Source: CAVQCJ01 sp963771835 | Lineage (GTDB): Bacteria; Actinomycetota; Actinomycetes; Prado026 | DNA: 64,000 nucleotides | Direction: 5' to 3' | NCBI GenBank assembly: GCA_963771835.1 | Contig: CAVYVA010000002.1 | Span: 620,001-684,000 of the forward strand | Shown here: positions 1 through 9,954 of the stretch, one piece after another | Layout: every line of letters starts with the position of its first letter | How positions within the stretch are numbered: position 1 is the first letter of the stretch | Program-made: the position numbers and the translations under genes | Notes under the pieces: model-generated | Database searches by the model: none | Told to the model about the DNA's origin: nothing | The model's input: only the letters and a program-made list of their open reading frames with translations

Positions 1-1687
1 CGGCCCACAACGACGCGAAGTCGACGCCGGCCAGCTTGCTGATCACGAAGTACGCGAGCACCGCGCCGCCGACCACGTACAGGACGTGCCGCAGCGAGAC
101 CCGCCGGAGCCGCTGCAGCGCGGGCGGTTCGACGCCGGTCAGCTCGACGGCCTGGGCGCGCAGCGAGGCGAGGTCCCAGGAGCCGTCGCTGACCGTGGAC
201 CTGGTCGCCCGGTCCAGCACCGCGGGCTGCAGGAACGGCACGACGGCGGCCAGGCCGTCGTCGCCCAGCGCTTCGTACGCCGCGGCCAACGCCGTCTCGT
301 GCCCGGCGGCGAGGGCGGTGGCGACCAGCATCCGCGCGCAGTCGCTCTGCATGGCCACGTCGCTGCCGGACAGCTCGGCGCCGGCCAGGTCGCACAGCGC
401 CACCGATCCGTCGTGCCGGAGCACCACGTGCTCGGCGTCCACCCGGCCGTGTGCGATCCCCAGCTCGTGCAGGCGCTGCAGCGCGCGCCAGGCGCCGGCG
501 AGCAGCGGCGCGGTCAGCTCGTCCCGGCTCAGGTCGGCCAGCGAGCGGACCGCTGCATCGGTGGCGAGCATCCCGTCGCCGTCCGCCGACAGCCCCACGA
601 CCACCACCGGCAGGACCGCTGCGCCCCCGCGCTCGGCCAACAGCGTGGCGACCGCCTCGTGCTCGACCAGCTCGAGCCGTCCTCGGGTCAGGCTCGGCGT
701 CTCCCCCTTGCGCCACAGCGAGTTCCACACCGAGGCGAGGAACTGACCGTCCCAGGTGTCGCGTCCGTAGACCTTGATCGTCAGCGGCCGGCCGTCCTCG
801 GCCACCGCCTGGAGCGCCGCGACGCCGGTGGTCTGCGAGGGAGCCTCTCGGACCTCGCTGCACACCAGCCCGAGGTCGGCGAGGGCCTCGGCGACCTGAG
901 CGGGGGTGAGCCGCCCGTCCGGCGAGCCGAGCAACAGGTGGGTCACGGCGGCCGCCGCCACGCCGACGGCGAAGCCGGCCACGATCCCGATGGGCAGGGC
1001 GACGCCGAGCCCGACCCCCGCCACGCTGCCGAGCAGCAGGATGCCGCGTCCCACGTTGCGCAGCGGCCGGGACAGGTGCGGCGACAGCACGACCACGATC
1101 GAGGTGGCCACCGCCAGCAGCACGGCGACGTACACCGCCGGCGGTTCGGTGCGCGTGATCGCGTGCAGGCTGGTCGCCCAGTCGGTGCCGGAGATCCGGC
1201 CCGCGACCAGGGCCGCTCCGAGCGAGAGCGCCGCCGCAACCGCGACGTCCCAGAAGAGCCGGCGCCGGCCGCGGGCGAACAGCACGATCAGCAGCAGCGC
1301 GACCGACCATGCGGCCAGCAGCAGGTACGCCAGCTCCCACAACCAGCCGGACAGCCCCGGCAACGACTGGATCAGGCTGGTCAGCGACTCGTCCAGGCTC
1401 GTCGGCCCCGGCGCCGCGATCGCCACCAGCCCGGCGACGACCAGGGCCAGCACCAGGAAGAAGACGTCGGTGGGTCGGCGCAGCCGCGGCGAGTCCGGGG
1501 CGGAGGAGAAGACCCGCAGGCCGGCCAGGCTCAGCCGGTGTCGCCGCGACCGCTCGGGCCCGGGTGCGGCCTCGCTCGGCCGCGTCGGCTCGGGCGCCTG
1601 GGCCGGCTCGGGCGCATGCAACGGCCTCGACCTCCCGAACGCCGCTCCGGCCCCCGCCACCGTCGGACACGATCTCTGGCCAGGCAT
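1..1687 (-). CDS. Flippase-like membrane protein with N-terminal pseudokinase-like domain (3' end outside window)
   Basis: About 560 residues are visible from an ATG at 1687; a GTG at 1660 is an alternative start. An Arg/Pro-rich cytoplasmic N-terminus is followed by roughly five hydrophobic segments (residues ~75-255). Next comes a soluble kinase-like region with an LHELGIAHGRVDAEHVVL loop and a CDLAGAEL stretch. A new hydrophobic segment (HVLYVVGGAVLAYFVIS) starts where the window ends. This order matches actinobacterial lysylphosphatidylglycerol-synthase/flippase-like (TIGR00374-type) proteins, whose membrane domain would lie beyond position 1. The catalytic-loop Asp is replaced by Arg (HGR instead of HGD), so I infer a non-catalytic kinase fold. 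The substrate is unknown. Confidence 0.7.
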   Translation of the reverse strand, partial: MPGQRSCPTVAGAGAAFGRSRPLHAPEPAQAPEPTRPSEAAPGPERSRRHRLSLAGLRVFSSAPDSPRLRRPTDVFFLVLALVVAGLVAIAAPGPTSLDESLTSLIQSLPGLSGWLWELAYLLLAAWSVALLLIVLFARGRRRLFWDVAVAAALSLGAALVAGRISGTDWATSLHAITRTEPPAVYVAVLLAVATSIVVVLSPHLSRPLRNVGRGILLLGSVAGVGLGVALPIGIVAGFAVGVAAAAVTHLLLGSPDGRLTPAQVAEALADLGLVCSEVREAPSQTTGVAALQAVAEDGRPLTIKVYGRDTWDGQFLASVWNSLWRKGETPSLTRGRLELVEHEAVATLLAERGGAAVLPVVVVGLSADGDGMLATDAAVRSLADLSRDELTAPLLAGAWRALQRLHELGIAHGRVDAEHVVLRHDGSVALCDLAGAELSGSDVAMQSDCARMLVATALAAGHETALAAAYEALGDDGLAAVVPFLQPAVLDRATRSTVSDGSWDLASLRAQAVELTGVEPPALQRLRRVSLRHVLYVVGGAVLAYFVISKLAGVDFASLWA

Positions 1688-1734
1688 TCTGCTGCCGGGA
1701 CGCTCGACTGTGTGGGAGGACGGGCCTTTCGGCG

Positions 1735-2373
1735 TCACCTCGTCAGGAGGTAGAAGACCAGCCCGACCAGCACGACCACGATCACGAGCACCGGCACCAG
1801 GCGCCGGTACACCGAGCCGCCGGCGACGCTCATCAGGTCCAGCGGCTGGTGCTCGGCAGCCGCAGGCGGCGCGGGCGCTGCGTCCGACGTGTCCGCAGTC
1901 GCCGCGGTCGTCGGCTCCGGTGCCCCGCCGGGAGCGAGCAGCGTCGTCTCCAGGTTGTCCACGAACTGGCCCATGAGCTTCTCGGAGATCTCCGCGATCA
2001 GCCCGCGACCGAACTGCGCGACCTTCCCGGAGATGGCCAGCTCGGTGCTGACCGACACCGTCGTCCGCTCGCCGTCCGGACGCAGCTGCGCATCGATCGT
2101 CGCCGACGCGTAGCCCGAGCCGCGGGAGTCCTTGCCTTTCGCGTCGATCACCGCATGATGAGCCGCGTCGTCCTTCTCGACGAAGCGGGCGGTCCCCGCA
2201 TAGTGGCTGGTGACCGGCCCCACCTTGACCGTGACCTCGCCCGAGCAGACGTCGCCGTCGACACCGGTCAGCCTCGCGCCGGGCAGGCAGGGAGCGATGC
2301 CCGGCAGGTCGGTGAGCACTTCCCAGGCCCGCTGGACCGGCACGCTCACCGTGAACTCGTGGTCGATCCTCAT
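1735..2373 (-). CDS. CoxG/SRPBCC family protein with C-terminal membrane anchor
   Basis: The 212-residue product opens with a SRPBCC fold typical of carbon monoxide dehydrogenase subunit G (CoxG): a VPVQRAWEVLTDLPGIAPCLPG start, then KVGPVTSHYAGTARF and a GRGLIAEISEKLMGQF helix. A Pro/Ala-rich linker (~150-175) leads to one C-terminal hydrophobic helix (VPVLVIVVVLVGLVFYLL). That fits membrane-anchored CoxG, which helps recruit CO dehydrogenase to the membrane in carboxydotrophs. No coxMSL genes are visible here, so involvement in CO oxidation is unproven; many actinobacterial homologues are stand-alone. It lies 7 nt downstream of a methyltransferase gene on the same strand. Confidence 0.8.
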   Translation of the reverse strand: MRIDHEFTVSVPVQRAWEVLTDLPGIAPCLPGARLTGVDGDVCSGEVTVKVGPVTSHYAGTARFVEKDDAAHHAVIDAKGKDSRGSGYASATIDAQLRPDGERTTVSVSTELAISGKVAQFGRGLIAEISEKLMGQFVDNLETTLLAPGGAPEPTTAATADTSDAAPAPPAAAEHQPLDLMSVAGGSVYRRLVPVLVIVVVLVGLVFYLLTR

Positions 2374-2380
2374 GGCTCCC

Positions 2381-3094
2381 TCAGCGGCCGTAGACCGAGA
2401 CGTGCAGCGAGCTGCCGGCGGTGAACGGTTCGCGGCCCCAGCCGCCCCACCGCTCCTTGAGCCGCAGCCCGGCGATCCTGGCCATGAGGTCCAGCTCGCT
2501 CGGCCATGAGTACCGCGTGACGATCGGGAACAGCCGGACGCTCCCCGGCCCGAGCACGACGTGCGTCTCGTCCAGTCGTTGGGTCACCGGGTCGTGGCGG
2601 CCGACGTCGAGCGACACCTCGGCGACCTCGATGGACTCGGCGTCGACGTACTGGTCCGCACGCAGCCGGTACAGGAAGGACGGTACGAACGCCTCGACGA
2701 CGAACGAGCCGTCGTCGGTGAGGTGGGCCGCGACGTTCTCGAAGCAGCGGACCTGGTCCTCCTGGGTGAGCAGGTTGAACAGCGTGTTGTAGACGACGTA
2801 GACCAGCCGGTAGGAACCGGCGACCGGGACGTCGGCGAAGTCCCCCATCGTCACCGCGACCGCGTCGCTGCCGGGTTTGTCACGCAGCCTGGCCACCATG
2901 TCCGGGGACAGGTCGATGCCGTCCACCCGGACCCCACGGGCCGCCAACGGCAAGGCGATCCGACCCGTCCCGACCGCCAGCTCGAGCGCTGCGCCGCCGC
3001 CGGCCAGCGGCTCGAGGAACGCGACGGCCGCGTCCTCGTCGCCGCGCGGGCCGTCGTCGTAGCTCTCGGCGGCGTCCGGGCCGAAGCTCGTCAT
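2381..3094 (-). CDS. Class I SAM-dependent methyltransferase
   Basis: The protein has the glycine-rich SAM-binding motif ALELAVGTGRIALPLA, followed by the acidic strand VDGIDLSPDMVARL and a GDFADVPV motif, which together define a class I (Rossmann) methyltransferase. The ATG at 3094 is chosen because the family usually begins close to the SAM motif; an in-frame GTG at 3112 is also possible. It is the first gene of a tight pair with the CoxG-like gene. The methyl acceptor cannot be deduced from the sequence. Confidence 0.8.
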   Translation of the reverse strand: MTSFGPDAAESYDDGPRGDEDAAVAFLEPLAGGGAALELAVGTGRIALPLAARGVRVDGIDLSPDMVARLRDKPGSDAVAVTMGDFADVPVAGSYRLVYVVYNTLFNLLTQEDQVRCFENVAAHLTDDGSFVVEAFVPSFLYRLRADQYVDAESIEVAEVSLDVGRHDPVTQRLDETHVVLGPGSVRLFPIVTRYSWPSELDLMARIAGLRLKERWGGWGREPFTAGSSLHVSVYGR

Positions 3095-3158
3095 CGGGTC
3101 GTAGTCCTGCACGGCGTCAGTGAGTCATGCCGGTGCGGTGTCGCGCAATCGGAATGCG

Positions 3159-3884
3159 TCAACCGGCGGTGGCTGCACTGAAGCGCCCCGACTTCATCAC
3201 CGCGACGACGTCGGTCACGTCGCGCGCCTCGGCGAGCGACACGTCCTCCGCGAACCCGCGCTCGACCAGCTCGGCCCCGGACGGACACTCGGCCAGCGGC
3301 CGCGGTCTGGCTGCGGCCGCTGCCGCCGCGGCGGCGTCCGGGCTCGGCGCGTACCCCGCGGCGACCAGGCCCGCAGTCACGACGCCGGCCCCCAGCAGGT
3401 CCTCGTACGCCGGCCGGAGCGTCCCGTCCGGCCACCGTTCACCGGACGCGACCAGCCCCACCCGGTCGTAGGTCCGCAACAGCGCGACAGCCGCCTTCGC
3501 GCCGCGCAGGCAGGCGGACACCACCGGCAGCCCTCCGCTGACCGCCGCGTGCGCGATCGCCGACCCGTTGGGCGAGGGCAGGACCAGGCGCGAGCCGGGC
3601 TCGAGCCCGACGAGGCTGGCCGGAGACAGGGTCGGACCCTGCCGGGTGGATCGTCCGCGTGCGAGCACTGCGCCGATCTCGCGGGCGAGCTGCTCGGCGC
3701 CGTCCGAGCCGAGCGCGTACGGCCACACCTCGGCACCATGCTCGACCGCCACGCTGAGCGACGTGGAGAACGAGAGGATGTCCACGACGACGAGCACGTC
3801 GGTGCGATGCGCGAGGTCGCGGGCACCGGTCGCGCCCCAGACGACGTCGACCGACCTGCCGTGTGTCCTCCCCGCAGTCACCAC
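3159..3884 (-). CDS. 2-phosphosulfolactate phosphatase family protein (ComB-like)
   Basis: The 241-residue protein matches the ComB fold family. It has the conserved VVVDILSFSTSLSVAVEHGAEV segment near residue 35 and the LVLPSPNGSAIAHAA motif near residue 100. It also has VSACLRGAKAAV and a C-terminal DVTDVVAVMKSGRF tail. ComB removes phosphate from 2-phosphosulfolactate in coenzyme M synthesis. Actinomycetes do not make coenzyme M in the usual sense, so the natural substrate here is uncertain. An alanine run (nine Ala, ~residues 185-195) is a local insertion. The start is GTG. Confidence 0.75.
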   Translation of the reverse strand: MVTAGRTHGRSVDVVWGATGARDLAHRTDVLVVVDILSFSTSLSVAVEHGAEVWPYALGSDGAEQLAREIGAVLARGRSTRQGPTLSPASLVGLEPGSRLVLPSPNGSAIAHAAVSGGLPVVSACLRGAKAAVALLRTYDRVGLVASGERWPDGTLRPAYEDLLGAGVVTAGLVAAGYAPSPDAAAAAAAAARPRPLAECPSGAELVERGFAEDVSLAEARDVTDVVAVMKSGRFSAATAG

Positions 3885-3926
3885 CCGACCCTAGTCGAGG
3901 CGCGCTCGCGGTCGCCGGGCCGCGAG

Positions 3927-4409
3927 CTACAGAAGCCTCTTGTGCAGAACGTCCATCTGCTGGCCGGTGCTGGTAGTGAACGTTTCCTGCGGGGTCCATC
4001 CACACCGCTGGTAGAACCCGAGTGCGAGGTCGGTGCCGACCCAGGCCTCGGCGATTCGATGCTCGGTGGCCCAGCGCTCCAGGTGCTGCATCAACGTCCG
4101 CCCCACCCCCTCCCGGCGGCGGTCCCGGCGGACGATCATGCCGGTGACCCAGGGACTGGTGTCACGTCGCTCGTCCAGGTCGTACGTGTCCAGGCCGACC
4201 GCACCCAGCACCTCGCCGGCCAGGTCGTGCGCGACGAACGTCACCGGCAGCTCATCTCGGCCTGCCTCACGAACCGTGATCTCGAGCCACCAGGCCGGGT
4301 CGATCGACTCCGGAGGATCGGCCCAATGCCCCCACTCCTGCCACCTCATCTCGGCCACGGCCTCCGCCGACGCAAGGGAGTCCGCGAGCAAGGTCACGGT
4401 GAGCGCCAT
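3927..4409 (-). CDS. GNAT family N-acetyltransferase
   Basis: The 160-residue product has a GNAT core. The strand MIVRRDRRREGVGRTLMQHLERWA carries the acetyl-CoA binding R-x-x-G-x-G/A type loop, and a later GFYQRCGW segment is the usual alpha4/beta7 signature. The ATG at 4409 is preferred because translation from the upstream in-frame start (4481) would add Arg-rich sequence without homology to the fold and would overlap the next gene. The substrate is unknown. Confidence 0.8.
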   Translation of the reverse strand: MALTVTLLADSLASAEAVAEMRWQEWGHWADPPESIDPAWWLEITVREAGRDELPVTFVAHDLAGEVLGAVGLDTYDLDERRDTSPWVTGMIVRRDRRREGVGRTLMQHLERWATEHRIAEAWVGTDLALGFYQRCGWTPQETFTTSTGQQMDVLHKRLL

Positions 4410-4459
4410 CCGGCCAAGGCTACGTGCCGGCTCGACGCTCCGTTCGAAGACTCGTGCCG

Positions 4460-4693
4460 TCAGGAAGCCTTGGCCTCGCACTTCGGGCAGCGCGCGTAAG
4501 GAGGCTCGGCGTCATACGGCGAATCGGGGAACGCGCACAACGAGCCCTCGATCGACTCCCCGCAAAGAGTGAGGCGGTCCTGGCCGCGAACGGCGGCGTG
4601 GAACGGCGGCTCAGGCTCGAAGGCGCCACGGTCCAGGTGCGAGGTGACCCGATGCCTGATGGGTCGGCGCGCGGCGGCCACGTAGAGATCCAT
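4460..4693 (-). CDS. Small conserved protein with C-terminal CxxC zinc-ribbon half
   Basis: The product is 77 residues from the ATG at 4693 (MDLYVAAARRPIRHRV). It contains a TLCGESIEGSLC region and ends in ARCPKCEAKAS. The four cysteines (two spaced about eight apart, then CPKC) could bind one zinc. I do not recognise a named family. The start is chosen at MDLYV because the upstream extension is low-complexity Arg/Pro. It is the next gene downstream of the ABC-F gene on the same strand, separated from it by a strong hairpin. Confidence 0.55.
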   Translation of the reverse strand: MDLYVAAARRPIRHRVTSHLDRGAFEPEPPFHAAVRGQDRLTLCGESIEGSLCAFPDSPYDAEPPYARCPKCEAKAS

Positions 4694-4818
4694 GGGCGGG
4701 AGACTACGGTGCCGGGGGCAGGACCTTAGGCCCTGCCCGGCGGTACGAAGACGTCGTAGGTTGGGCGGCACGGACCATCCACCGACCCCAGCAAGTCGGG
4801 CAGCGGAAGGTCCGGACG

Positions 4819-4861
4819 GCCCCCCGCCGCCACTCCCCCGGGAGAACGGGCAGCGGGGGGC
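4819..4861 (-). terminator. GC-rich hairpin downstream of ABC-F gene
   Basis: Positions 4819-4830 pair with 4850-4861 (GCCCCCCGCCGC against GCAGCGGGGGGC, one mismatch), and the loop contains a further CTCCCCCGGGAG hairpin. It lies 49 nt past the ABC-F stop codon in that gene's direction. There is no U-tract, as is common for actinobacterial terminators. The assignment as a terminator is inferred from position and stem strength. Confidence 0.5.
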
Positions 4862-4909
4862 TTCAGCGCGGCTCGCCGATCGGCCACGACGTGCACCGGT
4901 CGGGACCGC

Positions 4910-6702
<1,793 letters not shown>

Positions 6703-6706
<4 letters not shown>

Positions 6707-7650
6707 CGTGCCGTCGGTGCCGACGCCTCGACGACGCGCGCTCCGGGGACCGGACCCTCGGCCCGGCGCACGGTCCGGCAAACGCCGGCCGCCGACAGCG
6801 CCACCGCCAGGTCGATGGCGTGCTCGCCGTCGCGGGCGAGGAACGCGCACGTGGGGCCGGAGCCGGACACGACCGCACCGAGCGCGCCGAACTCCTCGCC
6901 GACGTCGAGGGTGAAGCGCAGCTGCGGCCGCAACGACAGGGCCGCCGGCTCGAGGTCGTTCTCGAGCGCGGCCCCGAGCTGCTCCGCGTCGCCCGCGCGC
7001 AGCGCGGACATCAGGTCGTCGGACATCCGCGGCTCCGGGCGGAACGTGTCGACGGCCAGGCGGTCGAAGGCCGCGTACACGTCCTTGGTCTCGAGCCCGG
7101 AGTCGGCGAGGGCGAACACCCAGTGGAACCGACCGCGGGCCAGCGCGGACGTCAGCCGAGTGCCGGTGCCCAGCCCTACGGCGGTACCGCCGAGCAGGGC
7201 GAAGGGCACGTCCGCACCGAGACCGGCCGCCACCTCCGCGAGCTCGGAGGGGTCCAGGTGCAGTCCCCAGAGGCTGTCGCAGGCGACCAGCGCGCCGGCG
7301 GCGTCGGCGCTGCCGCCGGCCATCCCGCCGGCCACCGGGATCTCCTTGCGCAGGTGCAGCCGGACGTCCGGCGACACCCCGGCCAGCTCGGCGAGCGCCC
7401 GCACGGCGCGAACCGCGAGGTTCCGCCCGTCCACGGGCAGCCGGCCGGCACCCTCGCCCTCGACGGTCACGCTCACCCCGGCCGGGCCGGGACCGGCGGT
7501 CACCTCGTCGTACAGGCTCACGGCATGGAAGACGGTGACCAGCTCGTGGTAGCCGTCCGGCTTCGTCGCGCCGACAGACAGCTGCAGGTTCACCTTGGCG
7601 GGGACCCGCACGGTCACCGGACGGGCAGCGGTCGGACGGGGCACGGCCAC
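6703..7650 (-). CDS. ispE: 4-diphosphocytidyl-2-C-methyl-D-erythritol kinase
   Basis: IspE phosphorylates CDP-ME in the non-mevalonate (MEP) isoprenoid pathway. The 315-residue GHMP kinase shows the N-terminal VRVPAKVNLQLSVGATKPDGYHEL substrate motif, the ATP-binding loop PVAGGMAGGSADAAGAL (~110-125) and a C-terminal VVSGSGPTCAFL. It sits in the conserved rsmA-ispE-ABC-F order of actinobacteria. rsmA ends 47 nt upstream, with a long perfect hairpin between the two genes. The stop codon overlaps the next gene's GTG. Confidence 0.95.
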
Positions 7651-7669
7651 GACTCTAGGCGCCCACCCT

Positions 7670-7729
7670 CCCGCGCCGTTGCATACGGATTGGGGGTCAT
7701 GGCCCCCAATCCGTATGCAACGGCGCGGG
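7670..7729. repeat. Perfect 27-bp inverted repeat with rsmA stop codon in the loop
   Basis: Positions 7670-7696 and 7703-7729 are exact reverse complements separated by a six-base loop TCATGG. The arm core reads GTTGCATACGGATTGGGGG. The rsmA stop codon (7699-7697, TGA on the minus strand) lies exactly in the loop, so the last residues of the methyltransferase (HTDWGP) are encoded by one arm. No U-tract follows, so it is not a textbook terminator. It may be a REP-like palindrome or an mRNA stability element between rsmA and ispE. Confidence 0.85.
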
Positions 7730-8605
7730 GGGCGCGGGGAGCGGGCGGTGCTCGGCGATACGGGCGAACTCGGTCACGTCCAGCTGCTCGCCGCGCGCGG
7801 ACGGGTCGACACCCGCCGCCCGCAGCGCCGACTCGGCCGCCGCTGGGCTCCCGGCCCAGCCGGCCAGGGCGGCGCGCAGGGTCTTGCGCCGTTGCGCGAA
7901 GGCCGCGTCCACCACCGCGAACACCTCGCCGCGCGTCGCCGTCGTCCGCGGCGGCTCCCGGCGCACCAGCGCGACCAGCCCGGAGTCGACGTTGGGCGCC
8001 GGCCAGAACACGGTGCGCCCGACTGAGCCCGCCCGGCGTACGTCCGCGTACCAGCGCGCCTTCACCGACGGGACCCCGTAGGTGCGGGAGCCCGGCCCCG
8101 CCGCGAGCCGCTCCGCCACCTCGGCCTGCACCATCACGAGCACGCGTTCGAGGGACGGCAGCGACTCCAGCAGGTGCAGCAGGACCGGTACCGCGACGTT
8201 GTAGGGAAGGTTCGCGACGAGCGCGGTCGGCGGGCCGCAGGTCAGGTCGGCGGGACCGATCCGCAACGCGTCAGCCGTGACCACGTGCAGCCGGTCCACG
8301 AGGGCCGGCGCACGGTCCGCCACCGTCCGCGGCAGCTGGTCGGCGAGCAGCGGATCGATCTCGACGGCGATCACGGCCGCGACCTCCGGCAACAGCGCGA
8401 GCGTCAACGAGCCCAGCCCCGGACCCACCTCGAGCACCGTGTCGCCGGTCCGCACCTGTGCGGTGCGCACGATGCGCCGGACGGTGTTCGGGTCGACGAC
8501 GAAGTTCTGCCCGCGCCGCTTCGTCGGCGAGAGCCCCAGCGTCGCCGCGAGCGCGCGCACCTCCGCCGGCCCGAGCAGCGCGGCGCCGGCCCCCGACCCG
8601 GTCAC
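7697..8605 (-). CDS. rsmA: 16S rRNA (adenine1518-N6/adenine1519-N6)-dimethyltransferase
   Basis: RsmA (KsgA) dimethylates two adjacent adenines in helix 45 of 16S rRNA during small-subunit maturation. The 302-residue protein shows GLSPTKRRGQNFVVDPNTV at the N-terminus, the SAM site TVLEVGPGLGSLTLALLP and the catalytic NLPYNV motif, followed by the C-terminal QRRKTLRAAL helix. The GTG start at 8605 lies 16 nt after the rpfB stop. The C-terminus runs into a perfect palindrome, which probably replaced the original tail of the gene. Confidence 0.95.
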   Translation of the reverse strand: MTGSGAGAALLGPAEVRALAATLGLSPTKRRGQNFVVDPNTVRRIVRTAQVRTGDTVLEVGPGLGSLTLALLPEVAAVIAVEIDPLLADQLPRTVADRAPALVDRLHVVTADALRIGPADLTCGPPTALVANLPYNVAVPVLLHLLESLPSLERVLVMVQAEVAERLAAGPGSRTYGVPSVKARWYADVRRAGSVGRTVFWPAPNVDSGLVALVRREPPRTTATRGEVFAVVDAAFAQRRKTLRAALAGWAGSPAAAESALRAAGVDPSARGEQLDVTEFARIAEHRPLPAPPAPLHTDWGP

Positions 8606-8621
8606 GGGCGGGCGCGGCCGG

Positions 8622-9761
8622 TCAGAGGAACTTGCCGCAGTACGGCCACGCCCCGGCACCGCCCCGCTGCAGGTACAGCAGCTTCGCCCGGTACGTCTGC
8701 TCGGCCGAGGACGCGTCGATCGGGCTCCCCTTCCCGCCGACGCCGTGCCAGGCGCCAAGCGAGAACTGGTAGAGGCCGAAGTACGTTCCGCCGCCGCCGA
8801 CCGCCCGCGGGTTCCCGCCCGACTCGCAGTTCGCCAGCGCCGCCCAGTTCAGCGAGTCGACGGTCGTCGCCGGGTAACCGGTCGACGCCTTGGCGGTGTG
8901 CGGGCGGGTGCCGTACGCGTCCACCTCGGGAAGCGGGTTGGCGACCAGCCGGCGCGAGACGAGCCGCCGGGAGATCACCACGCCGTCGTGCAGCGTGTAG
9001 CGCCAGACCTCGGTCCACTGGCCGGGACGGCCGACCGACAGCACCCGGTGGGTCCCGACGTACAGCGAGCTGGTGGTGGTCTTCACGGTCGAGAACGCGA
9101 TGGGAACCGGCCGCTTGACCATCCGGACCCCGGTCAGCACGACGGTGACGTGCTGCCCCTCGACCGGTGCCGACGTGGCGGGCACCGACAGCTCCGCCGT
9201 CGACCCGAGGCTGAGCCCGGCCTGGGCCATCGCGTCACCCCAGGTCGCGGCGGTCGTCACGAGCACGGTGGGATGCCCGCCGTACACGACGGTGACGGAC
9301 TTGGGCATCCGCACGTCGAGGACGAGACCCGCCAGCGGGATCCGCGCAGAGCGCGACACCGACAGGTACGCCTGCGCGAACCGGTCCCCGAGCGCCTTCG
9401 CGAGCTGGTCGACGCTGCCGGCCGTCGTCCACAGCTCGTGCGCGACGCCGTCGACGACGAGCTGCACCGGACGACCTCGCAGCACGTCGACCCGCATGCC
9501 GTCGGCCAACGGTGCGGACGCCGACGGTGCGACAGTGTCGTGCGCACCGACGGCGATGCCCTGCTGCTCGAGCACTGAACCGACCGTCGATGCGTAGGTG
9601 CGGACGTTGCGGGTGCTGCCGTCGACCTGCACCGTCACCGACTTGCCGGCGGTGACGTACGCGAGCGGACCGACCACCAGCACGGCGAACAACGCACCGT
9701 GCAGGGCCACGGACCGTGGACGAACCCGCACACACACTCCAGCCCGAGCAGGTCCGGGCAC
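8622..9761 (-). CDS. rpfB: Resuscitation-promoting factor RpfB
   Basis: This secreted or membrane-anchored muralytic enzyme helps dormant actinobacteria resume growth. The 379-residue protein has an N-terminal hydrophobic anchor (~18-38) and three DUF348 repeats (~40-200; each starts with a KSVTV-type strand). A G5 domain follows (~205-285), then a C-terminal lysozyme-like Rpf domain. In that domain NWAALANCESGGNP carries the catalytic Glu and YFGLYQFSLGAWHGVGG follows. This is the complete RpfB architecture. The rpfB-rsmA-ispE order downstream of tatD is conserved in mycobacteria and relatives. A ~190-nt gap upstream can hold its own promoter. Confidence 0.95.
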   Translation of the reverse strand: MPGPARAGVCVRVRPRSVALHGALFAVLVVGPLAYVTAGKSVTVQVDGSTRNVRTYASTVGSVLEQQGIAVGAHDTVAPSASAPLADGMRVDVLRGRPVQLVVDGVAHELWTTAGSVDQLAKALGDRFAQAYLSVSRSARIPLAGLVLDVRMPKSVTVVYGGHPTVLVTTAATWGDAMAQAGLSLGSTAELSVPATSAPVEGQHVTVVLTGVRMVKRPVPIAFSTVKTTTSSLYVGTHRVLSVGRPGQWTEVWRYTLHDGVVISRRLVSRRLVANPLPEVDAYGTRPHTAKASTGYPATTVDSLNWAALANCESGGNPRAVGGGGTYFGLYQFSLGAWHGVGGKGSPIDASSAEQTYRAKLLYLQRGGAGAWPYCGKFL

Positions 9762-9954
9762 GGGGGCGGCGGCGCGCAGACCGGTCCCCGCCGGCTCGGC
9801 CAGAAGGGGTTTGGGGTGCGCACGGCCGGGGCTTCCCGATCCCGGCGGTCGTCAAGGACGCTAGCGAAGGCACCTGAGAGCGTCCACCTGGACGCGCACG
9901 CTGTGCGTGAGGCGTACCTCACTCCTCTACTTGACGTTGAGGGTTTTCGAGCGG

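Noticed and set aside
86..1753. Long rightward open frame (555 codons) over the flippase gene
   Set aside because: It is antisense to a frame with clear transmembrane and kinase-like features, and its product is low-complexity Arg/Gln/Gly without motifs, as expected for a GC-rich shadow frame.
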